From NCBI RefSeq assembly GCF_001552735.1, contig NZ_BCRT01000016.1, forward strand, positions 62,001 through 126,000: a stretch of DNA of 64,000 nucleotides, in the 5' to 3' direction. Source of the DNA: Sanguibacter suarezii NBRC 16159. Lineage in GTDB: Bacteria; Actinomycetota; Actinomycetes; Actinomycetales; Cellulomonadaceae. The notes below the pieces were generated by a model. That model was not told the origin of the DNA. It did no database searches and saw only the letters and a list, made by a program, of their open reading frames with translations. Below are positions 35,705-46,738 of the stretch, piece by piece (position 1 is the stretch's first letter; each line of letters opens with the position of its first letter). The translations under genes were made by a program, and so were the position numbers.

Positions 35705-36802
35705 TCACGGAGAGCTGGGAGACTCCACGACGATCTCACCGGAGATGATCTCCTCGCGGATCTTGTCGAGCTGGTCCTTGAGCTCCTGCGGCACCTGCTC
35801 CTCGAAGTCGTGGAACGGAGCGAGGTCGACGCCACCGTTCTCGAGCGTCCCCACGTAGGGCTCAGACGAGAAGTCGCCAGCTTCGGCGGTGGTGATGGCG
35901 TCCTCGACCGCAGCGCCGATCTCCTTCATCACGGAGGTGAGGATGATGTCGGCGTACTCCGGGTTCACCAGGGCGCCGTCAGAGTCGACCCAGATGACCG
36001 AGACGCCCTCGTTGTCGCGAGCGGCGGCGAGCGCACCAGCGCCGACGGGGCCGGCGACCGGCATGATGATGTCCGCGCCCTGGTCGATGAAGGTCTGCGT
36101 GAGCTGCTGACCCTTGGACTGGTCCTCGAAGTCACCGGTGAAGGAGCCGTTCTGAGAGGCCTTGTCCCAGCCGAGGACCTTGACGGCCGCGCCGTTGTCC
36201 TCGTTGTACTTCGCGACGCCGTCGACGAAGCCGTCCATGAAGATGGAGACGGACGGGATCGCGACCCCGCCGAAGGTGGCGACGGTGCCGGTCTTGGACA
36301 TGCCCGCGGCGACGTAGCCGGCGAGGTAGGCGGCCTGGGCCGTGTCGAAGCTCAGCGGCTTGACGTTGTCGAGCTCGATGGGCGCTCCGTCAGCGTCTGC
36401 GGCCGTGGAGTCGACGATCGCGAAGTCGACGTCCGGGTTGGCCGCGGCGGCGTCGCCGGTCGCGGTGCCCAGCAGGTAGCCGACGGTCACGATGACGTTG
36501 CAGCCCTCGGTGACGAGGTTGTCGATGTTCGGGGCGAAGTCGGACTCGCTCTGCGACTCCTGGGTCGCGACCTGGATGCCGAGCTCGTCCTTCGCCGCGT
36601 TGAGGCCGTTGAAGCCGGACTCGTTGAAGGACTTGTCGTCGAAGCCACCGGCGTCGGAGACCATGCAGGCCTTGAAGTCGGAGGCCGGAGCAGCCGAGCC
36701 ACCGGCGGTGGTCGTCTCCGAGTCGTCCGGCGCGTCGCCGCACGCGGCCAGCGCCAAGGCGGTGATGGCGGTGACCGCCGCAAGCTGTACAGCTTTCTTC
36801 AC
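35705..36802 (-). CDS. bmpA: BMP/PnrA-family nucleoside-binding lipoprotein
   Basis: A 365-residue lipoprotein. The signal peptide ends in LALAACGD (lipobox LAAC, Cys about 21), followed by an Asp/Ser/Thr-rich tether. The binding domain has the PnrA-like start FKACMVSDAGGFDDKSFNESGFNGL (Asp/Phe nucleoside-site residues). Later come NVIVTVGYLLGTATGDAAAANPDVDFAIVD, YLAGYVAAGMSKTGTVATFGGV and IIMPVAGPVGAGALAA. PnrA-type proteins bind purine nucleosides for the cognate ABC importer, which fits the salvage enzymes downstream. The start is GTG at 36802 with a TGGAG ribosome-binding site. Confidence 0.94.
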   Translation of the reverse strand: MKKAVQLAAVTAITALALAACGDAPDDSETTTAGGSAAPASDFKACMVSDAGGFDDKSFNESGFNGLNAAKDELGIQVATQESQSESDFAPNIDNLVTEGCNVIVTVGYLLGTATGDAAAANPDVDFAIVDSTAADADGAPIELDNVKPLSFDTAQAAYLAGYVAAGMSKTGTVATFGGVAIPSVSIFMDGFVDGVAKYNEDNGAAVKVLGWDKASQNGSFTGDFEDQSKGQQLTQTFIDQGADIIMPVAGPVGAGALAAARDNEGVSVIWVDSDGALVNPEYADIILTSVMKEIGAAVEDAITTAEAGDFSSEPYVGTLENGGVDLAPFHDFEEQVPQELKDQLDKIREEIISGEIVVESPSSP

Positions 36803-36923
36803 TGGAACTCCAAGTGTGCGTGTCGAGGAGCGTCCCGGTCAGGTCTAGAGCACGCAAGCGACGCTGCTTGGTCGCGTTCTTGGGCCGGGTGCCCTTGTTC
36901 ACATGAAGACTAGTGGCGTCACG

Positions 36924-36952
36924 GTTAACGCCGCATTACCGGGGCGTAACAA
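36924..36952 (-). promoter_or_regulatory. Candidate bmpA promoter
   Basis: On the minus strand TTGTTA (36952-36947) and GTTAAC (36929-36924) are separated by exactly 17 bp and resemble -35/-10 hexamers, about 120 bp before the bmpA start. The same stretch has an imperfect inverted repeat (GTTAACGCC ... GGGCGTAAC) that could be an operator for a nucleoside-responsive repressor. Confidence 0.4.
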
Positions 36953-37047
36953 GCGACGTTCGTTATGGAACTGCAAGGAGTGTCTACCTGCTGAACGCGA
37001 CCATCCACATCGCGAGACGACAGGCGCGCCGACGTCCCTTGTGCGCC

Positions 37048-38244
37048 TTATCGCCCCATGACCGCCACGCGCGCCAGCAGCGCGACCCCGGCGCGGATCG
37101 CCCGCTCGTCGACCCGCAGGTCACCCTGGTGGATGTCGAAGGTGCGTCCGCCCGGTGTGCGGGTCCCCAGCCGTGCCATCGCTCCCGGCACCTTGGTGAG
37201 GTACCAGGCGAAGTCTTCCCCGCCCAGGGACTGCTCGGTGAGCTGGACCGAGTGCGGGCCGAGCACCTCCCGGGCCGCCGTCTCGAGCGCCGTGGTGCAC
37301 AGCTCGTCGTTCTCGACCGGGGGCACCCCGCGGTGGTGGGTCACCTCGACCCCCACGCCGTAGGGCTCGGCGACCTGCTCGACGGCGTCGTGCAGCACCT
37401 GGGCCGCCTGCTCCCAGGCGCGCACGTCCAAGCAGCGCAGCGTGCCGCGCACGGTGCCGATCGTGGGGATGGCGTTGTGCGCCTGCCCGGCCGAGACCGC
37501 GCCCCACGTGAGGTTGACGCCCGAGCGCGGGTCGAGCCGGCGCCCCAGCACCCCCGGGACCTGCGTGATGATCTGCCCGAGGGCGTAGACGAGGTCCCCG
37601 GTGAGGTGCGGGCGGGAGGTGTGGCCGCCGGCCGACGTCACGGTCACGGTCACCTCGTCCGAGGCTGAGGTGATCGGGCCGATCCGGGTACCCACGCTCC
37701 CCGCGTCGACCTTGGGGTCGCAGTGCACGGCGTAGATCTCGTTCACGCCGTCGAGCACGCCCTGGTCGAGCAGGTCGAGGGCACCGCCCGGCTGGACCTC
37801 CTCGGCCGGCTGGAAGATGAGCCGCACCGGGCGGGTCAGCTCACCGGCACGGTGCAGCTCGGCCAGCACCAGCCCGACGCCGAGCACGATCGTGGTGTGC
37901 ACGTCGTGCCCGCAGGCGTGCGCCATCCCGTGCACGGTCGAGGCGAAGGGCAGCCCGGTCGTCTCCACCAGGGGCAGCGCGTCGATGTCTGCGCGCAGTG
38001 CCACCCGCCGCAACCCGGTCAGAGCGGGGCTGGGGCCGATGTCGCAGGTGAGGCCGGTGCCGGTGAGCAACCGCGGCTCCAGGCCGGCACGGGTCAGCCT
38101 CTCGGCGACGAGCGCGGTGGTGCGGACCTCGGTGCGGGCGATCTCCGGGTGGGCGTGGATGTCGCGGCGGATGGCGACCAGCTCCTCCTGGAACTGCTCG
38201 GCCAGCTCGACGACCCGGTCTGCTGTTGCAAAGTGACTCACCAC
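37048..38244 (-). CDS. M20 family amidohydrolase (hippurate hydrolase / IAA-amino acid hydrolase-like)
   Basis: A 398-residue dinuclear metallo-amidohydrolase. It shows RRDIHAHPEIARTE, the metal site MAHACGHDVHTTIVLGVG (Cys-Gly-His-Asp), IFQPAEEVQPGG (catalytic Glu pair), the lid domain around SAGGHTSRPHLTGD, and a C-terminal EQSLGGEDFAWYLTKVPGAM (His/Glu region). It hydrolyses N-acyl or N-benzoyl amino acids or related amides; the true substrate is unknown. It is upstream of the bmpA promoter region on the same strand but separated by 246 bp, so it is independent. Confidence 0.9.
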   Translation of the reverse strand: MVSHFATADRVVELAEQFQEELVAIRRDIHAHPEIARTEVRTTALVAERLTRAGLEPRLLTGTGLTCDIGPSPALTGLRRVALRADIDALPLVETTGLPFASTVHGMAHACGHDVHTTIVLGVGLVLAELHRAGELTRPVRLIFQPAEEVQPGGALDLLDQGVLDGVNEIYAVHCDPKVDAGSVGTRIGPITSASDEVTVTVTSAGGHTSRPHLTGDLVYALGQIITQVPGVLGRRLDPRSGVNLTWGAVSAGQAHNAIPTIGTVRGTLRCLDVRAWEQAAQVLHDAVEQVAEPYGVGVEVTHHRGVPPVENDELCTTALETAAREVLGPHSVQLTEQSLGGEDFAWYLTKVPGAMARLGTRTPGGRTFDIHQGDLRVDERAIRAGVALLARVAVMGR

Positions 38245-38330
38245 TCGAGGTTAGTCCCGCTGCAGGGGTGCCACCTGCGCCGTTCGCCCGCTGATACCGC
38301 CCAGCCCCGGTCGCGCGCCCCGCGGGGCAC

Positions 38331-39455
38331 CTAGAGCAGCTCGTCCAGACCGCGCTCGCGCAGCTCGGCGACCATGTCCTTGACCTGCTGGGCGCGGGCC
38401 CGGGTGGTGACCAGGAGCGCGTCAGGGGTGTCGACCACCACGACGTCGTCGAGCCCGAGGATGGTGATGACGCGCTTGCCCGAGGGCACCACGACCGACC
38501 CGGCGCTCTGCACCCGGACCACCTGGCCGGCGTCGCCCAGGACCTTGGAGCCGGCCTGGTCGTCCGCCGGCAGCAGCGCCGCGAGGGAGTTGAAGTCGCC
38601 GACGTCGTCCCAGCCGAAGTTCCCCGGGACCACGACGACGCCGCCGGCGTCGGCCACCGGCTCGGCGACCGCGTGGTCGATCGCGATCTTCTCCAGCCCC
38701 GGCCACACCCGGGCCAGGACCTCCTCGCGCTCGGGGGTGTCCCAGGCCTTGGCGATGGTGACCAGGCCCGCGTGCAGGGCGGGACGCTGGGTGGCGAGGT
38801 GACCCAGCAGCACCGAGGTCTTGGTGATGAACATGCCCGCGTTCCAGCGGTACTCGCCCGTGGCGAGGTAGCGCTGAGCGGTGGCCGCGTCCGGCTTCTC
38901 GGTGAACCCGACGACGTGCAGCGCGCTCGGGGCCCCCTCCAGCCCGAGGGGCTGGCCGGAGTGGATGTAGCCGAAGGCGGTCGACGGGCGCGAGGCCGCG
39001 ATCCCGATCGTCACGACGTACCCGTCCTGGGCGGCGCGCACACCTTCCCGGACTGCCTGCTCGAAGGCTGCGGACCCGGTGATGACCTGGTCGGCGGCGA
39101 AGGACCCGATGACCACGTCGCCGTGACGCTCGGCGAGCACCGCTGCGGCCAGGCCGATCGCGGCCATGGAGTCGCGCGGGGACGGCTCGGCGAAGATGTT
39201 GGCGGCGTCGACCTCAGGCAGCTGCTCCCCCACGGCCTCGGCGTGCGCCGCACCGGTCACCACGACGACGCCGCCCGGCCCGGTCAGGCCGGCGATGCGG
39301 TCCACGGTGGCCTGGATGAGCGAGCGACCCGAGCCGGTGAGGTCGTGCAGGAACTTCGGCGATCCTGACCGCGAGAGCGGCCACAGCCGGGTGCCGGCTC
39401 CGCCCGCGGGGATGACCGCGTAGAAGTCAGGGATGGGGTTCGTCGTCGAAGGCAT
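38331..39455 (-). CDS. manC: Mannose-1-phosphate guanylyltransferase
   Basis: A 374-residue nucleotidyltransferase making GDP-mannose from mannose-1-phosphate and GTP. The signature DFYAVIPAGGAGTRLWPLSRSGSPKFLHDL is at about 8-37. FAEPSPRDSMAAIGLAAAVL, VVIGSFAADQVI, FGYIHSGQPL, FTEKPDAATAQRYL, YRWNAGMFITKTSVLL and PGNFGWDDVGDFNSL follow. There is no fused phosphomannose isomerase domain. An ATG four codons upstream (39467) is an alternative start. GDP-mannose would feed mannosylated lipids or glycans. It is divergent from the sdh operon. Confidence 0.93.
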   Translation of the reverse strand: MPSTTNPIPDFYAVIPAGGAGTRLWPLSRSGSPKFLHDLTGSGRSLIQATVDRIAGLTGPGGVVVVTGAAHAEAVGEQLPEVDAANIFAEPSPRDSMAAIGLAAAVLAERHGDVVIGSFAADQVITGSAAFEQAVREGVRAAQDGYVVTIGIAASRPSTAFGYIHSGQPLGLEGAPSALHVVGFTEKPDAATAQRYLATGEYRWNAGMFITKTSVLLGHLATQRPALHAGLVTIAKAWDTPEREEVLARVWPGLEKIAIDHAVAEPVADAGGVVVVPGNFGWDDVGDFNSLAALLPADDQAGSKVLGDAGQVVRVQSAGSVVVPSGKRVITILGLDDVVVVDTPDALLVTTRARAQQVKDMVAELRERGLDELL

Positions 39456-39500
39456 GGTGCTGAGCATACTGAGTGCTGACCGCGGGCAGGCATAGGCACA

Positions 39501-39514
39501 GTGAAATGAATCAC
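39501..39514. promoter_or_regulatory. Putative Crp/GlxR-type site upstream of sdhC
   Basis: GTGAAATGAATCAC matches GTGA-N6-TCAC perfectly, in the manC/sdhC divergent region, 167 bp before the sdhC start. In Corynebacterium glutamicum the cAMP-dependent GlxR controls sdhCAB through such a site, so the placement has precedent. Confidence 0.55.
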
Positions 39515-39680
39515 GTTTGTGGCATGACGGCGCACGGCGAGGGGCCGACGACCCTCTCACCACAGAAACTTCACTACAGTGGGGAACGACAGACGGTTCT
39601 GGCCAACGCTGACCAGAGCTACCGAGGGAGCACCGGACTCGCCAGTTCCGCCCCCCTGACTCGCCACAGGAGGCGTCCAA

Positions 39681-40064
39681 GTGCCTAGTGCACCTGCTGG
39701 CACGTTGTACCGCGGCCGCGAAGGCATGTGGTCGTGGGTCGCGCATCGCGTGACCGGCGTGCTGATCTTCTTCTTCCTACTCGTCCACATCCTCGACACC
39801 GCGCTCGTGCGGGTCTCCCCCGAGGCCTACAACGCGGTGATCGGCACCTACCAGACCCCCATCATGGGCTTGGGCGAGGCCGGCCTCGTCGCGGCGATCG
39901 TCTTCCACGCCTTCAACGGTATCCGCATCATCCTGGTGGACTTCTGGGCCAAGGGTCCTAGGTACCAGCGCGTCATGCTCTGGGTCGTCCTGGGGCTCTT
40001 CGTCGTCACCATGGCCGGGTTCCTGCCCCGCCACCTCATCAACGTCTTTACCGGGGGGCACTGA
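39681..40064 (+). CDS. sdhC: Succinate dehydrogenase cytochrome b556 subunit
   Basis: A 127-residue membrane subunit with three helices. The signature segment GMWSWVAHRVTGVLIFFFLLVHILDT carries the Ser/Arg quinone-site residues and a His heme ligand candidate (LVHIL), and IVFHAFNGIRIILVDFW supplies a second conserved His/Arg region. It anchors complex II and binds heme b and quinone. The start is GTG at 39681 behind CAGGAGG. It overlaps sdhD by one base. Confidence 0.93.
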   Translation: MPSAPAGTLYRGREGMWSWVAHRVTGVLIFFFLLVHILDTALVRVSPEAYNAVIGTYQTPIMGLGEAGLVAAIVFHAFNGIRIILVDFWAKGPRYQRVMLWVVLGLFVVTMAGFLPRHLINVFTGGH

Positions 40065-40528
40065 TGACCACGACCAACCTGCCCACGCAGCCCACCCTGC
40101 CCAACCCGCGTGACGCGTACAAGAGGCTCAAGACCACGCGCTCGAACTTCGAGCTCTACGGCTGGGTCTTCATGCGCGCCTCCGGCGTCATCCTCCTCGT
40201 GCTGATCTTCGGTCACCTCTTCGTCAACCTCATGGTGGGCGACGGCGTGCACGCGATCGACTTCGCCTTCGTCGGCGGCAAGCTCACGAACCCGTTCTGG
40301 CAGGTCTGGGACCTCATGATGCTGTGGCTCGCGATGATGCACGGCACCAACGGCGTCCGCACGATCATCAACGACTACGCCGAGCGCCCCCTCGTCCGGC
40401 TGTGGCTGAAGATCGCGCTCTACGTCGCCTTCGTCGTCGTCACCGTGCTCGGCACGCTCGTGATCTTCACCTTCGACGCCTGCCCCTCCGGTGCACCCGC
40501 AGACCTGCTCCCGTCGATCTGCAGCTAG
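40064..40528 (+). CDS. sdhD: Succinate dehydrogenase membrane anchor subunit
   Basis: A 154-residue subunit with three membrane helices. Residues about 35-60 ([24 protein letters not shown]) include the SGVIL segment and the conserved heme-region His in FGHLFVN. A further helix covers [24 protein letters not shown], with [25 protein letters not shown] at the end. It pairs with SdhC to hold the SdhA/B head at the membrane. sdhA follows after 47 bp. Confidence 0.9.
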   Translation: MTTTNLPTQPTLPNPRDAYKRLKTTRSNFELYGWVFMRASGVILLVLIFGHLFVNLMVGDGVHAIDFAFVGGKLTNPFWQVWDLMMLWLAMMHGTNGVRTIINDYAERPLVRLWLKIALYVAFVVVTVLGTLVIFTFDACPSGAPADLLPSICS

Positions 40529-40575
40529 CTCTACTTCCCCCCACACTTACTCGTCACGAGGAGGCATCGTCCCCG

Positions 40576-42435
40576 ATGCAAACCCATCAGTACGACGTCG
40601 TGATCGTCGGCGCTGGCGGCGCGGGCATGCGCGCCGCCCTGGAGTCTTCCGGCCAGGTGCGCACCGCGGTCATCTCGAAGCTCTACCCCACCCGGTCCCA
40701 CACGGGCGCTGCCCAGGGCGGCATGTGCGCTGCCCTGGCCAACGTCGAGGAGGACAACTGGGAGTGGCACACCTTTGACACCGTCAAGGGCGGCGACTAC
40801 CTCGTCGACCAGGACGCCGCGGAGGTCATGGCCAAGGAAGCCATCGACGCCGTGCTGGACCTCGAGCGCATGGGCCTGCCCTTCAACCGCACGCCCGAGG
40901 GCAAGATCGACCAGCGTCGCTTCGGTGGGCACACGCGCAACCACGGCGAGGCCGCAGTGCGTCGTTCGTGCTACGCCGCGGACCGCACCGGTCACATGAT
41001 CCTGCAGACCCTCTACCAGAACTGCGTCAAGCAGGACGTGGAGTTCTTCAACGAGTTCTACGTCCTCGACCTCATCGTCGACCACGACCTCTCGGCCGGC
41101 AACGTCCCCGACGGCGAGACGGTCAACGCGACCGGCGTCGTCGCCTACGACCTCGCCACCGGCGAGATCCACGTCTTCCAGGCCAAGGCGATCATCTTCG
41201 CCACCGGCGGCGCGGGCAAGATCTTCAAGACGACGTCCAACGCCCACACCCTCACCGGTGACGGCATGGCCCTCGCCTACCGTCGCGGCCTGCCGCTGGA
41301 AGACATGGAGTTCTTCCAGTTCCACCCGACCGGCCTGGCCGGTCTGGGCATCCTCCTCTCCGAGGCTGCTCGCGGTGAGGGCGGGATCCTGCGCAACGGC
41401 GACGGTGAGCGCTTCATGGAGCGCTACGCGCCCACCATCAAGGACCTCGCGCCTCGTGACATCGTGGCCCGCTCCATGGCCAACGAGGTCCGCGAGGGCC
41501 GCGGCGCCGGGCCGAACAAGGACTACGTCCTGCTCGACCTGACCCACCTGGAGCCGGCGCACATCGACGCCAAGCTCCCGGACATCACCGAGTTCGCCCG
41601 GACCTACCTGGGCATCGAGCCCTACACCGAGCCGATCCCGGTCTACCCCACCGCGCACTACGCGATGGGCGGCATCCCCACGAACATCGAGGGTGAGGTG
41701 CTGCGCAACGAGACCGACGTCGTCAACGGCCTCTACGCCGCCGGCGAGGTGGCGTGCGTGTCCGTGCACGGCTCCAACCGTCTGGGCACCAACTCCCTGC
41801 TCGACATCAACGTCTTCGGCAAGCGTGCCGGCCGTGCGGCCGCCGCGTACGCCAAGACCGCGCAGTTCCGCGACCTCCCCGAGGACGCGGCCGCCCGGAC
41901 CATCGCCCAGCTCGAGGAGATGCGCGAGCGTCCCGACGGCGAGCGGGTCTCGGACGTGCGCACCGACCTGCAGGTCACGATGGACATGAACGCCCAGGTG
42001 TTCCGGACCCACGAGTCCCTCACCCAGGCTGCCAAGGACATCCGCGAGCTCCAGGCCCGGTTCAAGAACGTCTCGGTCCAGGACAAGGGCCGGATGTTCA
42101 ACACCGACCTCCTCGAGGCTCTCGAGCTCGGCTTCCTGCTCGACATCGCCGAGACGGTCGTCGTGGGTGCGCTCAACCGCAAGGAGTCCCGCGGTGGTCA
42201 CTTCCGCGAGGACTTCCCCGACCGTGACGACGCGAACTACATGCGTCACACCATGGCCTACCGCCGGCCCCTCGACGGCACCGAGGCCGCCACTGCTCTC
42301 GCCGAGGCGGAGCAGGGCGACATCGCACCGGAGAACGCGTTCACGCACGTCTCTGACTTTGAGAACTACAAGGTCGTGCTGGGCTCCAAGCCCGTCACCA
42401 TGACCCGGTACGAGCCGATGGAGCGAAAGTACTGA
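40576..42435 (+). CDS. sdhA: Succinate dehydrogenase flavoprotein subunit
   Basis: A 619-residue FAD protein oxidising succinate to fumarate. The FAD motif [17 protein letters not shown] is at about 6-22. The covalent-FAD His is in [16 protein letters not shown]. Substrate residues include [25 protein letters not shown] and the active-site QFHPTGLAG and [10 protein letters not shown] region; [24 protein letters not shown] is also conserved. Its TGA overlaps the sdhB ATG by one base. Four codons from the end it has RYEPMERKY, usual for the C-terminal tail. Confidence 0.97.
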   Translation: MQTHQYDVVIVGAGGAGMRAALESSGQVRTAVISKLYPTRSHTGAAQGGMCAALANVEEDNWEWHTFDTVKGGDYLVDQDAAEVMAKEAIDAVLDLERMGLPFNRTPEGKIDQRRFGGHTRNHGEAAVRRSCYAADRTGHMILQTLYQNCVKQDVEFFNEFYVLDLIVDHDLSAGNVPDGETVNATGVVAYDLATGEIHVFQAKAIIFATGGAGKIFKTTSNAHTLTGDGMALAYRRGLPLEDMEFFQFHPTGLAGLGILLSEAARGEGGILRNGDGERFMERYAPTIKDLAPRDIVARSMANEVREGRGAGPNKDYVLLDLTHLEPAHIDAKLPDITEFARTYLGIEPYTEPIPVYPTAHYAMGGIPTNIEGEVLRNETDVVNGLYAAGEVACVSVHGSNRLGTNSLLDINVFGKRAGRAAAAYAKTAQFRDLPEDAAARTIAQLEEMRERPDGERVSDVRTDLQVTMDMNAQVFRTHESLTQAAKDIRELQARFKNVSVQDKGRMFNTDLLEALELGFLLDIAETVVVGALNRKESRGGHFREDFPDRDDANYMRHTMAYRRPLDGTEAATALAEAEQGDIAPENAFTHVSDFENYKVVLGSKPVTMTRYEPMERKY

Positions 42436-43199
42436 TGACTGCCACTCTGGAAACCTCCGCCCCCGCGGCGATCGGGGAGATCCCGAGCTTCGACGTCACG
42501 ATCCGGCTGCGGCGCTACCTGCCCGAGTCGGAGCACGGCGAGGAGTCCTACTGGGAAGAGTTCGTCGTCCCGGTGCACGGGACCGACCGTGTCCTCGACG
42601 CCCTGCACAAGATCAAGTGGGAGCACGACGGGTCGCTGACCTTCCGCCGCTCCTGCGCGCACGGGGTCTGCGGGTCGGACGCCATGCGGATCAACGGCCG
42701 CAACCGCCTGGCCTGCAAGACGCTGCTCAAGGACGTCAACCCTGACAAGCCGATCACCGTCGAGCCGATCAAGGGCCTGCCAGTCATCAAGGACCTCGTG
42801 GTGGACATGGAGCCGTTCTTCGCCTCCTACCGCGAGATCATGCCGTTCCTCATCACCACGGGCAACGAGCCGAGCGGTGAGCGGATCCAGTCCGCCGAGC
42901 AGCGTGAGCGCTTCGACGACACGACCAAGTGCATCCTGTGCGCCGCGTGCACGTCCTCGTGCCCGGTGTTCTGGACCGACGGGCAGTACTTCGGCCCGGC
43001 CGCGATCGTCAACGCCCACCGCTTCATCTTCGACTCCCGCGACGAGGGTGCCGAGCAGCGCCTGGAGATCCTCAACGACAAGGAAGGCGTGTGGCGCTGC
43101 CGCACGACCTTCAACTGCACCGAGGCCTGCCCTCGCGGCATCGAGGTCACCAAGGCGATCCAAGAGGTCAAGCGCGCGATGATCACCCGGGCCTTCTGA
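42435..43199 (+). CDS. sdhB: Succinate dehydrogenase iron-sulfur subunit
   Basis: A 254-residue iron-sulfur protein that passes electrons from SdhA to quinone. The 2Fe-2S site is SCAHGVCGSDAMRINGRNRLACK. The 4Fe-4S and 3Fe-4S sites are CILCAACTSSCPVFW and CRTTFNCTEACPRGIEVTKAI. Length and spacing are normal. A 14-bp stem terminator follows 75 bp after the stop. Confidence 0.97.
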   Translation: MTATLETSAPAAIGEIPSFDVTIRLRRYLPESEHGEESYWEEFVVPVHGTDRVLDALHKIKWEHDGSLTFRRSCAHGVCGSDAMRINGRNRLACKTLLKDVNPDKPITVEPIKGLPVIKDLVVDMEPFFASYREIMPFLITTGNEPSGERIQSAEQRERFDDTTKCILCAACTSSCPVFWTDGQYFGPAAIVNAHRFIFDSRDEGAEQRLEILNDKEGVWRCRTTFNCTEACPRGIEVTKAIQEVKRAMITRAF

Positions 43200-43511
43200 C
43201 CCCCCGATCCCCGCAGCACGACCGCACCACCGCACCACCGCACTCAGCACAACCCGCACAGCCCGCACAGCCCGACGGCGGCCCCTGCACCAGGGGCCGC
43301 CGTCGTCGTCTCCGGCCCCGGCCCCGTACCCGTACCCGTACCCCACCCTCCCGAACTCGTGAGCGATCCGCCGAACTCGTGAGCGAGGACGCTCTCAGCG
43401 GCCCGCACCGTCCCTGGCTCACGAGTTCGCGGGCTGGGTCACGAGTTCGCGGGGTCGGTCGCGGCAGGGCTCAGCCGGGCACGAACGGCGTCGGGCTGAC
43501 GGCGCGGTCGG
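43200..43511. repeat. 312-bp convergent gap rich in short repeats
   Basis: No gene is seen here. Contents in order: CACCACCG-type triplets near 43220-43240 (ACCGCACC repeats), GCCCGCACA repeats near 43260, the sdh terminator, a GTACCC run repeated three times near 43326-43342, then two direct copies of GAACTCGTGAGC (43353-43364 and 43373-43384). Two copies follow in inverted orientation: GCTCACGAGTTC at 43417-43428, and one with a mismatch ending in TCACGAGTTC at 43439-43448. The inverted copies can pair and form one large stem-loop. Confidence 0.7.
43274..43304. terminator. Terminator after sdhCDAB
   Basis: GACGGCGGCCCCTG (43274-43287) pairs perfectly with CAGGGGCCGCCGTC (43291-43304), leaving a 3-nt loop. 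It lies in the convergent sdhB/BrkB gap. Confidence 0.8.
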
Positions 43512-44609
43512 TCAGGGGGTGGGGCGTGGGGTGCGGCGTCGGCCGAGGAGGAAGCCTGCCAGGAGGGCTGCGGCGAGGGTCGCCGCCCGGCGAGCCGCGG
43601 ACGGCGCTGGACGGCCGTCGTCGGGCACGAGCGGGGCTTCAGCGGGGTCCAGGTCGAGCGGGCGGCCCTCGCGGGCGGCGATGATCGCGGCGAGGGCCAC
43701 CTTCTCGTCGGCCTCGCGCTCGAGGAGCTCCTGGGGCAGGTTGGCGGTGAAGGCTGCTGCGGTGAGCAGGATCCGCGCCGAGATGTTGATCCAGATGAGC
43801 AGCGTGACGATCACCGCGAAGGACGCCACGATCGGGTTGGCGTCGGCCCCACGAGCCACCACGGAGGTCCCCAGGAACCGCACGACGCCGAAGCCGACGG
43901 CCGCCAGCGCAGCTCCCTGCCACAGGTCACGCCGGGGCGGGCGCGCACCGGCGAGCAGCAGGACGACGACGGCGAAGGTCCCCATGTCGATCGCGAAGCT
44001 CACCACCGCACCGGCCAGCGGCAGCAGCACCGTGCTGGTGTCCTCGATGCCCACCAGGGACAGCACCCATCCCAGCGCGCTGTTGAGCACGATGCCCAGC
44101 GCCGCCGACACGACCAGGGCGAGCCCGACGGTGACGAAGCCGGCGAGGTCGCGCAGCTTGGCCAGGATGGCGTTGCCGCCCCCCGGCGGGAGGCCGAACA
44201 TCACCCGGACCGAGCTGCGGATCGCCCCCATGCAGGAGATCGCGCTGACCAGCAGCACGACGACGGCGATGATGCTCGCCGCGTTGAGGCTGGCGTCCAT
44301 GACCAGAGAGTCCGGGTCGATCAGGCCTTCTTGGCCGTTGATCGTGATCAGTCCGGGCAGCGCCTTGTCGATCGACGTCAGGAGCGACTCGCGCAGCTCG
44401 CTGTTCGAGCCGAGCACCGTCATGAAGGCGGTGTACCCGATGGTGAGTCCGGCGAAGAGGGAGAAGATCGCCGAGTAGGCGATGCCCCCGCACAGGAGGG
44501 CGCCGTTGACCTGGGAGTACCGGGTCAGCGCCCGTGCAGGTCGGGTGCCCTTCCACCACTCGAGGATCGCCTGCACCCGAGAGACCAGGGAGGCGAGGGG
44601 GGATGTCAC
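43512..44609 (-). CDS. YihY/BrkB-family membrane protein
   Basis: A 365-residue membrane protein with six main hydrophobic helices, matching the BrkB/YihY (formerly ribonuclease BN) family. The start SRYSQVNGALLCGGIAYSAIFSLFAGLTIGYTAF-like region (about 30-63) is the signature. A conserved middle includes MGAIRSSVRVMFGLPPGGGN and a late FLGTSVVARGADANPIVASFAVIVTLLIWINISARILLTAAAFTANL. The C-terminal 60 residues are charged, then a terminal Ala/Leu helix and an RRRTPRPTP tail. The function of the family is unclear; it is not an RNase. Confidence 0.87.
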   Translation of the reverse strand: MTSPLASLVSRVQAILEWWKGTRPARALTRYSQVNGALLCGGIAYSAIFSLFAGLTIGYTAFMTVLGSNSELRESLLTSIDKALPGLITINGQEGLIDPDSLVMDASLNAASIIAVVVLLVSAISCMGAIRSSVRVMFGLPPGGGNAILAKLRDLAGFVTVGLALVVSAALGIVLNSALGWVLSLVGIEDTSTVLLPLAGAVVSFAIDMGTFAVVVLLLAGARPPRRDLWQGAALAAVGFGVVRFLGTSVVARGADANPIVASFAVIVTLLIWINISARILLTAAAFTANLPQELLEREADEKVALAAIIAAREGRPLDLDPAEAPLVPDDGRPAPSAARRAATLAAALLAGFLLGRRRTPRPTP

Positions 44610-44618
44610 CCCGACAGA

Positions 44619-46736
<2,118 letters not shown>

Positions 46737-46738
46737 CG

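Noticed and set aside
36390-36902. Open frame overlapping the bmpA start in another phase with an ATG at 36902
   Set aside because: Its product loses any recognisable pattern and overlaps the BMP lipoprotein signal peptide; no ribosome-binding site.
38317-38328. GCCCCGCGGGGC palindrome between manC and the amidohydrolase gene as a terminator
   Set aside because: A 12-bp self-palindrome with no loop and no U-tract; too weak in a GC-rich background.
43220-43345. Short tandem words (ACCGCACC, GCCCGCACA, GTACCC) as a possible CRISPR or satellite array
   Set aside because: Units are 6-9 bp with only 2-3 copies and no spacers; simple-sequence slippage is enough.
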